Of a stretch of 64,000 nt of DNA, positions 43,465 through 53,983 are shown in pieces. The stretch covers positions 10,601,069 to 10,665,068 of the forward strand of contig NZ_CP127173.1 of assembly GCF_030264295.1 (NCBI RefSeq), written 5' to 3'. The position numbers and the translations under genes are program-made. A model generated the notes under the pieces. That model searched no databases, was not told where the DNA came from, and saw nothing but the letters and a program-made list of their open reading frames with translations. Within the stretch, counting starts at the first letter, position 1; every line of letters starts with the position of its first letter. This DNA is from Amycolatopsis nalaikhensis (lineage in GTDB: Bacteria > Actinomycetota > Actinomycetes > Mycobacteriales > Pseudonocardiaceae).

Positions 43465-45429
43465 GTGACGACCGAGCCGGTGGACCGTGAATCCCCTGCC
43501 GAAATCGCCGCCGAGCACGACGAGGAACGCCCGGCGCGGAAGCTGTCCCGGATTCCGGACCGCGTCGTCTACTTCGTCGCGCTGGCCGTCGCCGTGCTGG
43601 TGCTCAAGCAGGTCTTCTTCCCCTTCGCCAAGGGCAACCAGTTCTACCTGGTGCTCTTCCTCGGCTGCACGCTGCCGCTGGTGTTCCTCTGCTACCGGCC
43701 GCGGATCCGCGCGAGCGAGGACCCCGGCCCGGTGGACTGGGCGCTGGCCGTCGTCGCGCTCGCCGTCGGCCTCTACCCCGTCCTGACCGGGTATGACGAC
43801 TTCCTGAACCGCCAGGGCATCCTGTCGCCCTTGGACATCGTCGCGGGCGCGTTGCTGCTGGTCCTGATCCTGGAAGCCACCCGCCGCACGACCGGGCTGG
43901 TGCTGCCGATCGTCTGCCTGCTCTTCCTGGCCTACGCCTACTACGGCGGCTACCTCCCGCAGAACTGGGGCATCGCGCACGCCGGGATCGACTTCAGCCA
44001 GATCGTCAACGCGCTCTTCAACGACGCCAGCGGTTTCTACGGCACCCCGCTGGACGTCGCGGGCAGCTACATCGTGCTGTTCACCCTCTACGGCGCGGTG
44101 CTCAACGCCTCCGGTGCCGGCCAGTTCTTCGTGGACATCTCGTTCGCGGCGTTCCGCAAGTCCCGCACCGCGCCCGGCCGCACGACCGTCCTGTCGGGAT
44201 TCCTGCTCGGCACGGTCTCGGGTTCCGGCACGGCGACCGCCGTCAGCCTCGGCTCGATCACCTGGCCGATCCTCAAGAAAGCCAGCTACCCCAGGGAAAA
44301 CGCGGGCGGGCTGCTCGCCGCGTCGGGCATCGGCGCGATCCTTTCGCCGCCGACGCTGGGCGCCGCGGCCTTCATCATCGCCGAGTACCTGCAGACGTCG
44401 TACCTGACCGTGCTGATCTGGGCGACCGTGCCGACGCTGCTCTACTACCTCGGCATCGTGTTCGCGATGGAGGCCGACGCGCGGCGCTTCAAGGCCGAGC
44501 CGGTCGACGTCCCCCGCGGTGATCCGTGGAAGTTGTTGCTGCGCGGCGGTTACCACTTCCTGTCGCTGGCCATCATCGTCGTGTTCCTGGCCCTGGACAT
44601 CCCGCCGTTCGCCGCGGTCGTCTACGCCACCGGCGTCGCCGCGCTGTTCGCGCTCATCGCCCGCCGCCACGATGTCAAGGGCTGGGCCAAGGACATGGTC
44701 GACGCGCTTTCGGCCGGGGTGCGCGGGGCGCTGCCGGTCATCGCGGTGTGCGCGGCGGCCGGAGTCATCACCTCGACCATCACCAAGACCGGCCTCGGCC
44801 TCGAGCTCGCCGACGCGCTCGTCGAACTGGCCGGGCTGCTCACCGACAACGGCACGGTGATCCTCATCCTGACCGTGCTGCTCTCGGCGGTCGCCGTCGG
44901 CGTGCTGGGGCTGGCCGTGCCGGTCACGGCGAGCTTCATCATCGCCTGGGTCGTCATCGGGCCCGCGCTGGAAACGCTGGGCGTCGCCGACGCCGAGCGC
45001 GCGATGTTCATCTTCTACTACGCGGTGCTTTCCGAAGTGACGCCGCCGACCGCGCTGGCAGCCGTCGCTTCGGCCGCGATCACCGGCGGCTCGGTGCTCG
45101 GCACCATGTGGCAGTGCTGGAAGTACACGCTGCCCGCGTTCCTGGTGCCGATCGCCTTCGTGCTCACCGACAACGGCGCCGCGCTGCTGCTGGAGTCCGA
45201 CGCGCTCACCGTGCTGTGGGTGGCGGCGGTGTCCGCGGTGGCCGTCGCCGCGCTGGCCGTGGTGACCGGCGGCTGGCTGTTCGGGCCGGTGCGCCTGCCC
45301 GTGCGGCTGCTGTTCGTCCCGGCCGCTCTCTGCCTGCTCTACCTGGAGCCGGTGCCGATCGCGGTGGGCGCCGCGTTCGGTGTCGTCGCCGTGCTCGCCC
45401 ACGCCGTGATCACGAGGAGGACAGCATGA
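43465..45429 (+). CDS. TRAP transporter fused 4TM/12TM membrane subunit (TAXI type)
   Basis: 654 residues from GTG at 43465. The small (DctQ-like) and large (DctM-like) membrane subunits are fused, with about 16 or more hydrophobic segments. Diagnostic stretches are GFLLGTVSGSGTATAVSLGS, ENAGGLLAASGIGAILSPPT and FYYAVLSEVTPPTALAAVAS. Such fused subunits take up organic acids or amino acids with a sodium gradient, using a TAXI-type binding protein. The downstream gene overlaps by ATGA and encodes exactly that partner. Substrate unknown, possibly glutamate or dicarboxylates. Confidence 0.93.
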   Translation: MTTEPVDRESPAEIAAEHDEERPARKLSRIPDRVVYFVALAVAVLVLKQVFFPFAKGNQFYLVLFLGCTLPLVFLCYRPRIRASEDPGPVDWALAVVALAVGLYPVLTGYDDFLNRQGILSPLDIVAGALLLVLILEATRRTTGLVLPIVCLLFLAYAYYGGYLPQNWGIAHAGIDFSQIVNALFNDASGFYGTPLDVAGSYIVLFTLYGAVLNASGAGQFFVDISFAAFRKSRTAPGRTTVLSGFLLGTVSGSGTATAVSLGSITWPILKKASYPRENAGGLLAASGIGAILSPPTLGAAAFIIAEYLQTSYLTVLIWATVPTLLYYLGIVFAMEADARRFKAEPVDVPRGDPWKLLLRGGYHFLSLAIIVVFLALDIPPFAAVVYATGVAALFALIARRHDVKGWAKDMVDALSAGVRGALPVIAVCAAAGVITSTITKTGLGLELADALVELAGLLTDNGTVILILTVLLSAVAVGVLGLAVPVTASFIIAWVVIGPALETLGVADAERAMFIFYYAVLSEVTPPTALAAVASAAITGGSVLGTMWQCWKYTLPAFLVPIAFVLTDNGAALLLESDALTVLWVAAVSAVAVAALAVVTGGWLFGPVRLPVRLLFVPAALCLLYLEPVPIAVGAAFGVVAVLAHAVITRRTA

Positions 45430-46400
45430 AACGCGCATTGGCCGCCGTCGCGGTACTCGCTCTGGCCGTCACGGGCTGCGGCGGGAAGCAGCAGACGGAC
45501 TCCGCCGCGCCGAGTGGCTCGGGGTCCTGCGAGACCGCCGACGGCCGGATCACCATCGCCACCGGCAACAGCGGTGGCGTGTACTACGTGCTGGGCGGCG
45601 GGCTGGCCCAGCTGATCAGCAACAACACGAAGCTGCGCGCGACCGCCGCCGAAACCGGCGCGTCGGTGCAGAACATCCAGCAGCTGGTGGCGGGCAACTA
45701 TGACGTCGCGTTCTCGCTGGCCGACACCGCGGCGGACGCGGTGAACGGCAAGGGTTCCTTCGACGGCAAGCCGCAGAAGATCCAGGCGCTGGCCCGGATC
45801 TACCCGAACTCGACGCAGGTCCTGGTCCGCAGCGACGCCGGCATCAACAGCGTCGCCGACATGAAGGGCAAGCGGATCTCGACGGGCTCGCCGAAGTCGG
45901 GCACCGAGGTGATCGCGAACCGCCTGCTGCAGGCGGCGGGCCTCAAGCCGGACACCGACGTCCAGGCGCAGCGGCTCGACCTCGCGAAGACCGCGGACGG
46001 GATGAAGGCGGGCACGCTCGACGGGCTCGTCTGGTCCGGCGGCCTGCCGACCGCGCAGATCACCGACATCACCACGGCCATGAAGGGCAAGGTCAAGTTC
46101 CTCGACATCACGCCGTTGCTGCCGAAGCTGAAGGAGGTCAACCCGGTCTACGACCAGGGGACGATCCCGGCGGCGACGTACGCGCAGCCGTCGGACGTCC
46201 CGACGGTGGTGGTGCCGAACCTGCTGCTGGTGCGCGAGGACTTCCCGGCGGGCAACGCGTGCGCGATCACGAAGCTGATCTTCGACAAGCAGGCGGAGCT
46301 GGCGAAGGTCCACCCGGCGGCGAAGGAGATGTCGAAGCAGCTGGCGACGCAGACGGACCCGGTCCCGCTGCACCCGGGCGCGAAGCAGGCGCTCGGCTAG
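45426..46400 (+). CDS. TAXI-family TRAP transporter solute-binding lipoprotein
   Basis: 324 residues from ATG at 45426 (ATGA overlap with the membrane subunit). A lipoprotein signal peptide ends in LALAVTGCGG, with lipidation at about C19. The mature protein shows the TAXI pattern: RITIATGNSGGVYYVLGGGLA, AAETGASVQNIQQLVAGNYDVAFSLADTA, KGKRISTGSPKSGTEVIA and LDGLVWSGGLPTAQI. It captures the substrate outside the membrane and delivers it to the fused 4TM/12TM subunit. Together the two genes are a complete transporter. Confidence 0.94.
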   Translation: MKRALAAVAVLALAVTGCGGKQQTDSAAPSGSGSCETADGRITIATGNSGGVYYVLGGGLAQLISNNTKLRATAAETGASVQNIQQLVAGNYDVAFSLADTAADAVNGKGSFDGKPQKIQALARIYPNSTQVLVRSDAGINSVADMKGKRISTGSPKSGTEVIANRLLQAAGLKPDTDVQAQRLDLAKTADGMKAGTLDGLVWSGGLPTAQITDITTAMKGKVKFLDITPLLPKLKEVNPVYDQGTIPAATYAQPSDVPTVVVPNLLLVREDFPAGNACAITKLIFDKQAELAKVHPAAKEMSKQLATQTDPVPLHPGAKQALG

Positions 46401-46410
46401 GGTCGGTGAG

Positions 46411-47370
46411 GTGCAGGACTACCTCGAAGCGGCGGTCCGCGACGTCCTGACGGCGCCCGAGGCGCGCGTCGACGACCAAGTCGGTTACGCGGCGTTGCTG
46501 CTCGCGGTCTCCGGCGCCTTCGACGAAGCGGACCGGCTGGTCACGCAGTGGCTGGCCCGGACCGAACGGCCGGTGACCGCGCTGGCCGCCGACCCGGTGC
46601 GGGCCAGGGCGTGGGCGATGCTGTTCGAGGCGCGGGGCGGGCGTCCGGAGTGGGCCGAGGGCCTGCCGCCGGTGGATCTCGACGCGGAAGAGCGCGCGCA
46701 CACGGCTTCGTTGCGCAAGCCGGTGTCCGATTTGGAGGGTGTCCTCCCGCCGGGGCCGGTCGCGGAGGTGGTCAAGCACGTCGCGTCCGCGCGCCCGGAC
46801 CGAATCCGCACGGCCTTGGCCGACGGGGACCTGGCTCGCTGGGCGGCTTCGGTGGGCCCGCACCCGGACGTCGCGACGCTGGCCGCGACGCGGTCGCTGG
46901 CCCCGGCACTGGTCGCCGGGGCGGACCCGCTGGGCTGGGGTGAGTGGGCCGGGACGTGCGCGGGCGCGCTGGTCGCGGCGTTGCACTCGCGATATCCGCC
47001 GGACCTCGGGACGTGGCCGGAGCTGGTCGCGGAGATCATGCGCCTGCGCGGCCGGCCCCTCCTCCCTCCCCCGGCGTCGGAGGCGGCGATCCGCTCGGCG
47101 GAGCTGCGGCTGGGGGTGGAGCTGCCGGAGGACCACCGCGAGTTCCTCCGCACGTGTGATGGCCTGCCCCCGGACGTGGTCTTCCCGCGCCTGCTGGGGA
47201 CGGCGGACCTGCGCGCGGAGGACGGGGTGGTGGTCCTGGCGGAACCGGCAGTGCTGCTGCTGTCGGCGGGGCACATCATCGAAGTCGACCCGGTCCTGGG
47301 CACGACCGTCCACGCGTCCTTCCGGGCCGCGCTCGTCCGCCACGCCGCCCTGCTCGCCCAGGCAGGCTAG
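46411..47370 (+). CDS. SMI1/KNR4 family protein
   Basis: 319 residues from GTG at 46411. The first 220 residues are Ala-rich helices without a known domain. From about residue 230 there is an SMI1/KNR4-like segment: SEAAIRSAELRLGVELPEDHREFLRTCDGLPPDV, followed by LLSAGHIIEVDPVLG. This superfamily includes immunity proteins of contact-dependent toxin systems as well as housekeeping proteins. No toxin gene is beside it, so an immunity role is only a possibility. It is ten bases after the TRAP binding-protein gene and 11 bases before a GNAT gene, all on the plus strand. Confidence 0.82.
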   Translation: MQDYLEAAVRDVLTAPEARVDDQVGYAALLLAVSGAFDEADRLVTQWLARTERPVTALAADPVRARAWAMLFEARGGRPEWAEGLPPVDLDAEERAHTASLRKPVSDLEGVLPPGPVAEVVKHVASARPDRIRTALADGDLARWAASVGPHPDVATLAATRSLAPALVAGADPLGWGEWAGTCAGALVAALHSRYPPDLGTWPELVAEIMRLRGRPLLPPPASEAAIRSAELRLGVELPEDHREFLRTCDGLPPDVVFPRLLGTADLRAEDGVVVLAEPAVLLLSAGHIIEVDPVLGTTVHASFRAALVRHAALLAQAG

Positions 47371-47380
47371 GTTGGGCCCG

Positions 47381-47833
47381 GTGACCATCCTCACCGTGGA
47401 GAAGATCACCCCCGAGAACGTCGCCGCCGCGTGCCAGCTGGCCGTCCAGCCGCACCAGAAGAAGTTCGTCGCCCCCGTCGCGGTCTCGCTCGCCGAGGCG
47501 TACGCCCAGCCGGAGATCGCCTGGCCGCGGGTGATCGCCGCCGACGGCGAACCCGTCGCTTTCGTGATGGGCCGCTTCGACCCGGGGGCCGAGCTCGACT
47601 TCTTCCGCTGCGCGATCTGGCGGCTCAACGTCGGCGCCTGCGTCCAGGGCCGCGGCTACGGCAAGTTCGCCGTCGAAACCGTCCTCGACGAGGCCCGGAC
47701 ACGGGGCAACACCCTCGCGACCGTGCTGTGGCTCCCGGGCGACGACGGCCCGGAACGGTTCTACCTCAAGCTGGGCTTCCGGCCCACGGGCCAGACCCAC
47801 CACGGCGAGGTCGTCGGGCGGATCGAGCTCTAG
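47381..47833 (+). CDS. GNAT-family N-acetyltransferase
   Basis: 150 residues from GTG at 47381. GNAT features: VTILTVEKITPENVAAACQL, the central strand PVAFVMGRFD, the acetyl-CoA loop VQGRGYGKFAVETVLDEAR (Q/RxxGxG/A) and the C-terminal FYLKLGFRPTGQTHHGEVVG. It resembles spermine/spermidine-type acetyltransferases (PaiA/BltD-like), but the acceptor is unknown. It is 11 bases after the SMI1/KNR4 gene, suggesting an operon, and overlaps the convergent small gene by four bases. Confidence 0.88.
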   Translation: MTILTVEKITPENVAAACQLAVQPHQKKFVAPVAVSLAEAYAQPEIAWPRVIAADGEPVAFVMGRFDPGAELDFFRCAIWRLNVGACVQGRGYGKFAVETVLDEARTRGNTLATVLWLPGDDGPERFYLKLGFRPTGQTHHGEVVGRIEL

Positions 47834-48174
47834 ACCTGGCCGCGCTTCTTGCGCTCGGTGTACTCGCGCATGCGCTTCGGGTAGCCGACCCGCGCGACCT
47901 CGTAGACCGGGATCGACCGGCGCTGCCCGAACTGCTGGGCCGCTTCGAGGCTGCCGATGCGGCGGCGGGTCCACTCGCCGTCGTGGGCGATCAACACCAC
48001 AGTGGTCTCCGTGACGTTCGTCCGGGGCTCCACATAGGCCTCGACGCCGCGGCGGGCGCTCGCCCACTCGTCGAGGTGGCGGGTGTCCTCGGAGCTGGCT
48101 TTCCGCAGCGTACCGGCCCGCTGACCACCCTTGGCCCGCCTGCGCAGCGAGTCGAAGAGCCCCACCACGACCAC
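47830..48174 (-). CDS. Conserved actinobacterial hypothetical protein
   Basis: 114 residues; the first codons MVVVGLFDSLRRR contain several possible starts, of which the Val in VGLFDSL is the most natural. The C-terminal half WTRRRIGSLEAAQQFGQRRSIPVYEVARVGYPKRMREYTERKK is basic with alternating helix and strand. The middle VTETTVVLIAHDGEW is strand-like. I recognise it as a conserved small protein located near lpdA in actinomycetes, but no function can be assigned. It is divergent from lpdA across 182 bases. Confidence 0.75.
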   Translation of the reverse strand: MVVVGLFDSLRRRAKGGQRAGTLRKASSEDTRHLDEWASARRGVEAYVEPRTNVTETTVVLIAHDGEWTRRRIGSLEAAQQFGQRRSIPVYEVARVGYPKRMREYTERKKRGQV

Positions 48175-48356
48175 CTTCCCTCCCGAGACCTACGCCACTC
48201 ATTATCCCGATGTCCGCGTGTGGTCGGTGTCGCACACCCGGCTAGGTCGCAGTCCCGTTCGGCGTAGTGACAAGATGGCGGATGTCGCGCGCGCGGTTAT
48301 ACCGGGCGCGTGCGGCGACAGAGCATCACCCCACCGCTTGCCGAGGAGTTATTGAA

Positions 48357-49730
48357 GTGACCGACACCTCCGCCGACCTTGTGATCCTGGGAGGCGGATC
48401 GGGCGGCTACGCCGCGGCTTTCCGCGCGGCCGAGCTGGGCCTTTCCGTCACGCTGATCGAGAAGGACAAGCTGGGCGGGACGTGCCTCCACCGGGGCTGC
48501 ATCCCGACCAAGGCCCTGCTGCACGCCGCCGAGGTCGCCGACGAGACCCGGGAAGCCGAGGCGGTCGGCGTCAAGGCCGCCTTCGAGGGCATCGACATCG
48601 CCGGGGTCAACAAGTACAAGGACGGGATCGTCGCCCGCCTGTACAAGGGCCTGCAGGGCCTGGCCAAGGCGCACAAGGTGAACCTCGTCGAGGGCAGCGG
48701 CACGTTCGTCGGCGGCACGACCGTCGAGGTGGACGGCACCCGCTACACCGGCAAGAACGTCATCCTCGCCACCGGCTCGTACTCGCGCACGCTGCCCGGC
48801 CTGGAGCTCGGCGGCCGCATCATCGCCAGCGAGCAGGCCCTCGCCCTCGACTACGTCCCCAAGAAGGTCGTGGTGCTGGGCGGCGGCGTCATCGGCGTCG
48901 AGTTCGCCAGCGTCTGGGCCTCCTTCGGCGTGGACGTCACCATCGTCGAGGCGCTGCCGCGGCTGGTCCCGAACGAGGACGAGTTCGCGTCCAAGCAGCT
49001 CGAGCGCGCCTTCCGCCGCCGCAAGATCGCCTTCAAGACCGGCGTGAAGTTCACCGGCGCGAAGCAGGACGACAACGGCGTGAGCGTCTCGCTGGAGTCC
49101 GGCGAGACCATCGACGCCGACCTGCTGCTGGTCGCCGTCGGCCGCGGGCCGAACTCGGCGGGCCACGGCTACGAGGAGGCCGGCGTCAAGATCGAGCGCG
49201 GCTTCGTCCTCACCGACGACCGCCTGCGCACCAACCTGCCGAACGTCTACGCCGTCGGCGACATCGTCCCGGGCCTGCAGCTCGCGCACCGCGGCTTCCA
49301 GCAGGGCATCTTCGTCGCCGAGGAGATCGCCGGGCTGAACCCGCGCGTCATCGACGAGAGCGGCATCCCGCGCGTCACCTACTCGCACCCGGAGGTCGCG
49401 TCGGTCGGGCTGACCGAGTCGCAGGCCAAGGACAAGTACGGCTCGGACGTCACGACGTTCACCTACGACCTCGGCGGCAACGGCAAGAGCCAGATCCTCA
49501 AGACCTCCGGCGGGGTCAAGCTGGTCAAGGCCCCGGACGGCCCGGTCGTGGGCGTCCACATGGTCGGCGACCGCGTCGGCGAGCTGATCGGCGAGGCGCA
49601 GCTGATCTACAGCTGGGAGGCCTTCCCCGAGGACGTCGCGCCCCTCATCCACGCCCACCCGACCCAGACCGAGGCCCTCGGTGAAGCGTTCCTCGCCCTC
49701 GCGGGGAAGCCGCTGCACGTGCACAGCTGA
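48357..49730 (+). CDS. lpdA: Dihydrolipoyl dehydrogenase
   Basis: 457 residues from GTG at 48357, with CGAGGAG about ten bases upstream; the longer frame begins in the promoter region. It is an E3 flavoprotein: FAD-binding GGGSGGYAAAFRAAELG at the N-terminus, the redox disulphide C43-x4-C48 in GGTCLHRGC, NAD-binding VVVLGGGVIGVEFASVW near 180, and the C-terminal HAHPTQTEALGEAF with the catalytic His-Glu. It reoxidises the dihydrolipoyl groups of the E2 encoded directly downstream (56 bases), and the two likely share a transcript. Confidence 0.97.
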   Translation: MTDTSADLVILGGGSGGYAAAFRAAELGLSVTLIEKDKLGGTCLHRGCIPTKALLHAAEVADETREAEAVGVKAAFEGIDIAGVNKYKDGIVARLYKGLQGLAKAHKVNLVEGSGTFVGGTTVEVDGTRYTGKNVILATGSYSRTLPGLELGGRIIASEQALALDYVPKKVVVLGGGVIGVEFASVWASFGVDVTIVEALPRLVPNEDEFASKQLERAFRRRKIAFKTGVKFTGAKQDDNGVSVSLESGETIDADLLLVAVGRGPNSAGHGYEEAGVKIERGFVLTDDRLRTNLPNVYAVGDIVPGLQLAHRGFQQGIFVAEEIAGLNPRVIDESGIPRVTYSHPEVASVGLTESQAKDKYGSDVTTFTYDLGGNGKSQILKTSGGVKLVKAPDGPVVGVHMVGDRVGELIGEAQLIYSWEAFPEDVAPLIHAHPTQTEALGEAFLALAGKPLHVHS

Positions 49731-49786
49731 CGTCCTGACCGCAGAATCCAGACACCGCAGAATCTTGAAAAGGGAGTCAGCGAACG

Positions 49787-51563
<1,777 letters not shown>

Positions 51564-51575
51564 AGTCTCCGCTGA

Positions 51576-51610
51576 CGAAGGCCGCCACGGTTTTTCCGTG
51601 GCGGCCTTCG
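51576..51610 (+). terminator. Terminator after sucB
   Basis: The 15-base perfect stem CGAAGGCCGCCACGG/CCGTGGCGGCCTTCG has a loop of five T. It begins 13 bases after the sucB stop. Confidence 0.8.
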
Positions 51611-51657
51611 CCGTGTCCGGGAGTGCGTTCGCGCAGCGGATGCGCAACGATCGAAGC

Positions 51658-52533
51658 ATGCGAGTACTCATCGCCGGAGCGAGCGGCTTGATCGGGTCGG
51701 CGCTGGGCGAGCGCCTGCTGCGCGACGGGCACGAAGTCCGCCGCCTGGTGCGGCGGGAAGCGCGCGGCGGCGGGGAATTCCGCTGGGACCCGCCGTCCGG
51801 CACCATCGCCGACGGTGCCTTCGAAGGCGTGGACGCCGTCGTGAACCTGGGCGGCAAGCCGTTGTTCCCCGGCCGCTGGAGCGCGATGCGCAAGCAGGAG
51901 CTCACCGACAGCCGGGTCGAGCCGACCGAGGTGCTCGCCGAAGCCGTCGCCGAACACGGCGTCGGGGTGCTCGTCAACGCTTCCGCCGTCGGGTACTACG
52001 GGAACGCCGGATCGTCCATTGTGGATGAGTCGGCGCCGCGCGGGCGCGGGTTCCTCGCCGAACTCTGCGAAGCGTGGGAAGGGGCGACGTCGGCGGCCGG
52101 CGAGGCGCGGGTCGTGCGCATCCGGACCGGGCTGGTGCTGTCGGCGAAGGGCGGCCTGTACGGCACGCTGCGCCCGCTCTTCCAGCTGTGCCTGGGCGGG
52201 CGGCTCGGCGACGGCCGCCAGTTCATGCCGTGGATCGCCCTCGAGGACGAGGTCGGCGCGATCGCGCACGTCCTGACGCACGACGACCTGGCGGGCCCGG
52301 TGAACCTCACCGGCCCGGCGCCGGTGACGAACGCCGAGTTCACCCGCGCGGTCGGCCGGGCGCTGCACCGGCCGGCGCCGTGGTGGGTGCCCGGGATCGC
52401 GCTCAAGACCGTGCTCGGCCAGGCCGGCGAGGAGATGGCGTTGTTCGGGCAGCGGGCCGTCCCGGCGGCGCTCGAGCGGTCCGGGTACGAGTTCCGCCAC
52501 CGGACCCTGGACAGCGCGCTCGCCGCGGCATGA
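51658..52533 (+). CDS. TIGR01777-family NAD(P)-binding SDR-like epimerase
   Basis: 291 residues from ATG at 51658. An extended SDR with MRVLIAGASGLIGSALGERL (dinucleotide loop), VDAVVNLGGKPLF, NASAVGYYGNAG with the catalytic Tyr, and the C-terminal DUF1731 segment GQRAVPAALERSGYEFRH. The TIGR01777 family is widespread but its substrate is unknown. M. tuberculosis Rv2216 occupies the same position between dlaT and lipB. It overlaps the PAP2 gene by ATGA, which in turn overlaps lipB, so these three are translated together. Confidence 0.93.
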   Translation: MRVLIAGASGLIGSALGERLLRDGHEVRRLVRREARGGGEFRWDPPSGTIADGAFEGVDAVVNLGGKPLFPGRWSAMRKQELTDSRVEPTEVLAEAVAEHGVGVLVNASAVGYYGNAGSSIVDESAPRGRGFLAELCEAWEGATSAAGEARVVRIRTGLVLSAKGGLYGTLRPLFQLCLGGRLGDGRQFMPWIALEDEVGAIAHVLTHDDLAGPVNLTGPAPVTNAEFTRAVGRALHRPAPWWVPGIALKTVLGQAGEEMALFGQRAVPAALERSGYEFRHRTLDSALAAA

Positions 52534-53153
52534 CCGTCCCGCTCAAGCGCTGGCTCGTCGTCGGGTTCGCGCTGGCGGCGGCGTTCGTCGCGCTCGGCCT
52601 CGGCGTCGCGCGGCACCCGCTGACGCTCGATTCCCAGGTCGCCAGCGCCCTCCACGGCGTCTACACGCAGCCGCTCGGGAAGGCGGCCGAGATCGGCAGC
52701 GACGTCCTCGGCCCGGTCCTCCCCTGGATCCTCGGCGTGGCACTGGTCGCCTTGGCGCTGCGGCAGCGGCAGCACACGGGGTTGTGCGTGCGGCTGGCCG
52801 TCGTGCTGGTGCTGTGCCGGCTGACCAGCCTGGCGTTCAAGCCGCTCTTCCTGCGGGAGCGCCCGCGCGACTACCCGGACCTGAGCTACCCGAGCGGGCA
52901 CGTGACGTCGGTGGCGAGCACGGGGTTCGTGCTGGTGCTGCTGTGCGCGTGGCTGTGGCCGCGGCTCGTCAAGCGCGTCGCGCTGGCCTCGGCGGTTGCC
53001 GTGGTGCTGTCGGCGCTGTGCCGGGTCCTGCTCGGCGTGCACTGGGTGTCGGACACGATCGGCGCAGTGCTGGCCGTGACGGGTGTCGGGCTGCTCTCAG
53101 CGTGCGCCTTGCGGCTGCTTCCCCCGGGTGACGGGCGTAGCCTCGACGGGTGA
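52530..53153 (+). CDS. PAP2-family membrane phosphatase
   Basis: 207 residues from ATG at 52530. An N-terminal membrane helix (LVVGFALAAAFVALGLGV) and about five others are present. The three phosphatase motifs are complete: KPLFLRERPRDYP, YPSGHVTS and CRVLLGVHWVSDTIG with Arg, His and Asp. It probably dephosphorylates a lipid phosphate or undecaprenyl/decaprenyl pyrophosphate outside the membrane. It lies between the TIGR01777 gene and lipB with overlapping start and stop codons on both sides. Confidence 0.92.
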   Translation: MTVPLKRWLVVGFALAAAFVALGLGVARHPLTLDSQVASALHGVYTQPLGKAAEIGSDVLGPVLPWILGVALVALALRQRQHTGLCVRLAVVLVLCRLTSLAFKPLFLRERPRDYPDLSYPSGHVTSVASTGFVLVLLCAWLWPRLVKRVALASAVAVVLSALCRVLLGVHWVSDTIGAVLAVTGVGLLSACALRLLPPGDGRSLDG

Positions 53154-53893
53154 GTCCTTCCCGCACTTCCTGCCGCGCCAGCACCGAGCCCGTCGACGTC
53201 CGCGAACTCGGCACGATCGACTACACCGAAGCCTGGGAGCTCCAGCGGAGCCACCTCACCGCCCGCGCCGACGGCACCGCGCCGGACACGATGCTCCTGC
53301 TGCAGCACCCGTCGGTGTACACCGCGGGCAAGCGCACGGAGCCGGCCGACCGGCCCACGGACGGCACCCCGGTGATCGACGTCGACCGCGGCGGCAAGAT
53401 CACCTGGCACGGTCCCGGCCAGCTGGTCGGCTACCCGATCATCAAGCTCGGCGACCCGATCGACGTCGTCCACTACGTGCGGCGGCTCGAGGAGGCGCTG
53501 ATCCACGTGTGCGACCAGCTGGGCGTGCACAGCGGCCGGGTCGAGGGCCGCAGCGGCGTCTGGATCCCGGCCGACGACCGCGGCATCGAGCGCAAGATCG
53601 CGGCGATCGGCATCCGCGTCCAGCGCGGCGTGACGATGCACGGCTTCGAGCTCAACTGCAACGCGGACCTGAAGGCGTTCGACAGCATCGTGCCGTGCGG
53701 CATCCGCGACGCGGGCGTGACGTCGCTGTCGTACGAGCTGCAGCGCGACGTCAGCGTGGAGGCGGTGCTGCCGCTGGCCCGCGACGCGGTCCTGGCGGCG
53801 CTGGAAGGCGACCTGCCGGTGAGCGAGGACCGCTGGCTGCCTCGCCCCGAGGCCCCGAAGGCGCCGGGCGTCACCTTCGCCCTGCAGAACTGA
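53150..53893 (+). CDS. lipB: Octanoyl-[acyl-carrier-protein] transferase
   Basis: 247 residues from GTG at 53150, overlapping the PAP2 stop (GTGA). LipB moves octanoate from acyl carrier protein to lipoyl domains, and LipA then adds sulphur. Motifs: LLLQHPSVYTAGKRTEP, GGKITWHGPGQLVGYPI, the lysine segment ERKIAAIGIRV with K149, and the acyl-accepting C183 in PCGIRDAGVTSL. lipA is 3.3 kb downstream on the same strand, whereas in most relatives the two are adjacent. A three-hairpin palindrome begins two bases after the stop. Confidence 0.96.
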   Translation: MSPSRTSCRASTEPVDVRELGTIDYTEAWELQRSHLTARADGTAPDTMLLLQHPSVYTAGKRTEPADRPTDGTPVIDVDRGGKITWHGPGQLVGYPIIKLGDPIDVVHYVRRLEEALIHVCDQLGVHSGRVEGRSGVWIPADDRGIERKIAAIGIRVQRGVTMHGFELNCNADLKAFDSIVPCGIRDAGVTSLSYELQRDVSVEAVLPLARDAVLAALEGDLPVSEDRWLPRPEAPKAPGVTFALQN

Positions 53894-53895
53894 CC

Positions 53896-53983
53896 AAGCG
53901 CCCCAAGGTGGCCTTGGTTGCGTCTGACGCACCCAAGGTGGCCTTCGGTGCGTCGGACGCACCGAAGGCCACCTTGGGGCGCT
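53896..53983. repeat. Three-hairpin intergenic palindrome, copy C
   Basis: Outer arms AAGCGCCCCAAGGTGGC and GCCACCTTGGGGCGCT enclose a CTTGGTTGCGT/ACGCACCCAAG hairpin and a perfect GCCTTCGGTGCGT/ACGCACCGAAGGC hairpin. It fills the entire gap between the convergent stops of lipB and the LLM gene and overlaps the latter's stop codon. It differs from copies A and B at matching positions on both arms (AAGGTGG instead of AATGTGG), so the pairing is conserved. Confidence 0.85.

Noticed and set aside
46411..47370. SMI1/KNR4 protein as the immunity half of a toxin-immunity system
   Set aside because: No toxin, polymorphic repeat or secretion signal lies on either side. The neighbours are a transporter and an acetyltransferase. 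The domain alone is not enough.
48267..48356. Upstream extension of lpdA by 30 codons
   Set aside because: The extension has no resemblance to dihydrolipoyl dehydrogenases, while GTG 48357 has a good ribosome binding site and places the FAD loop at the normal distance from the N-terminus.
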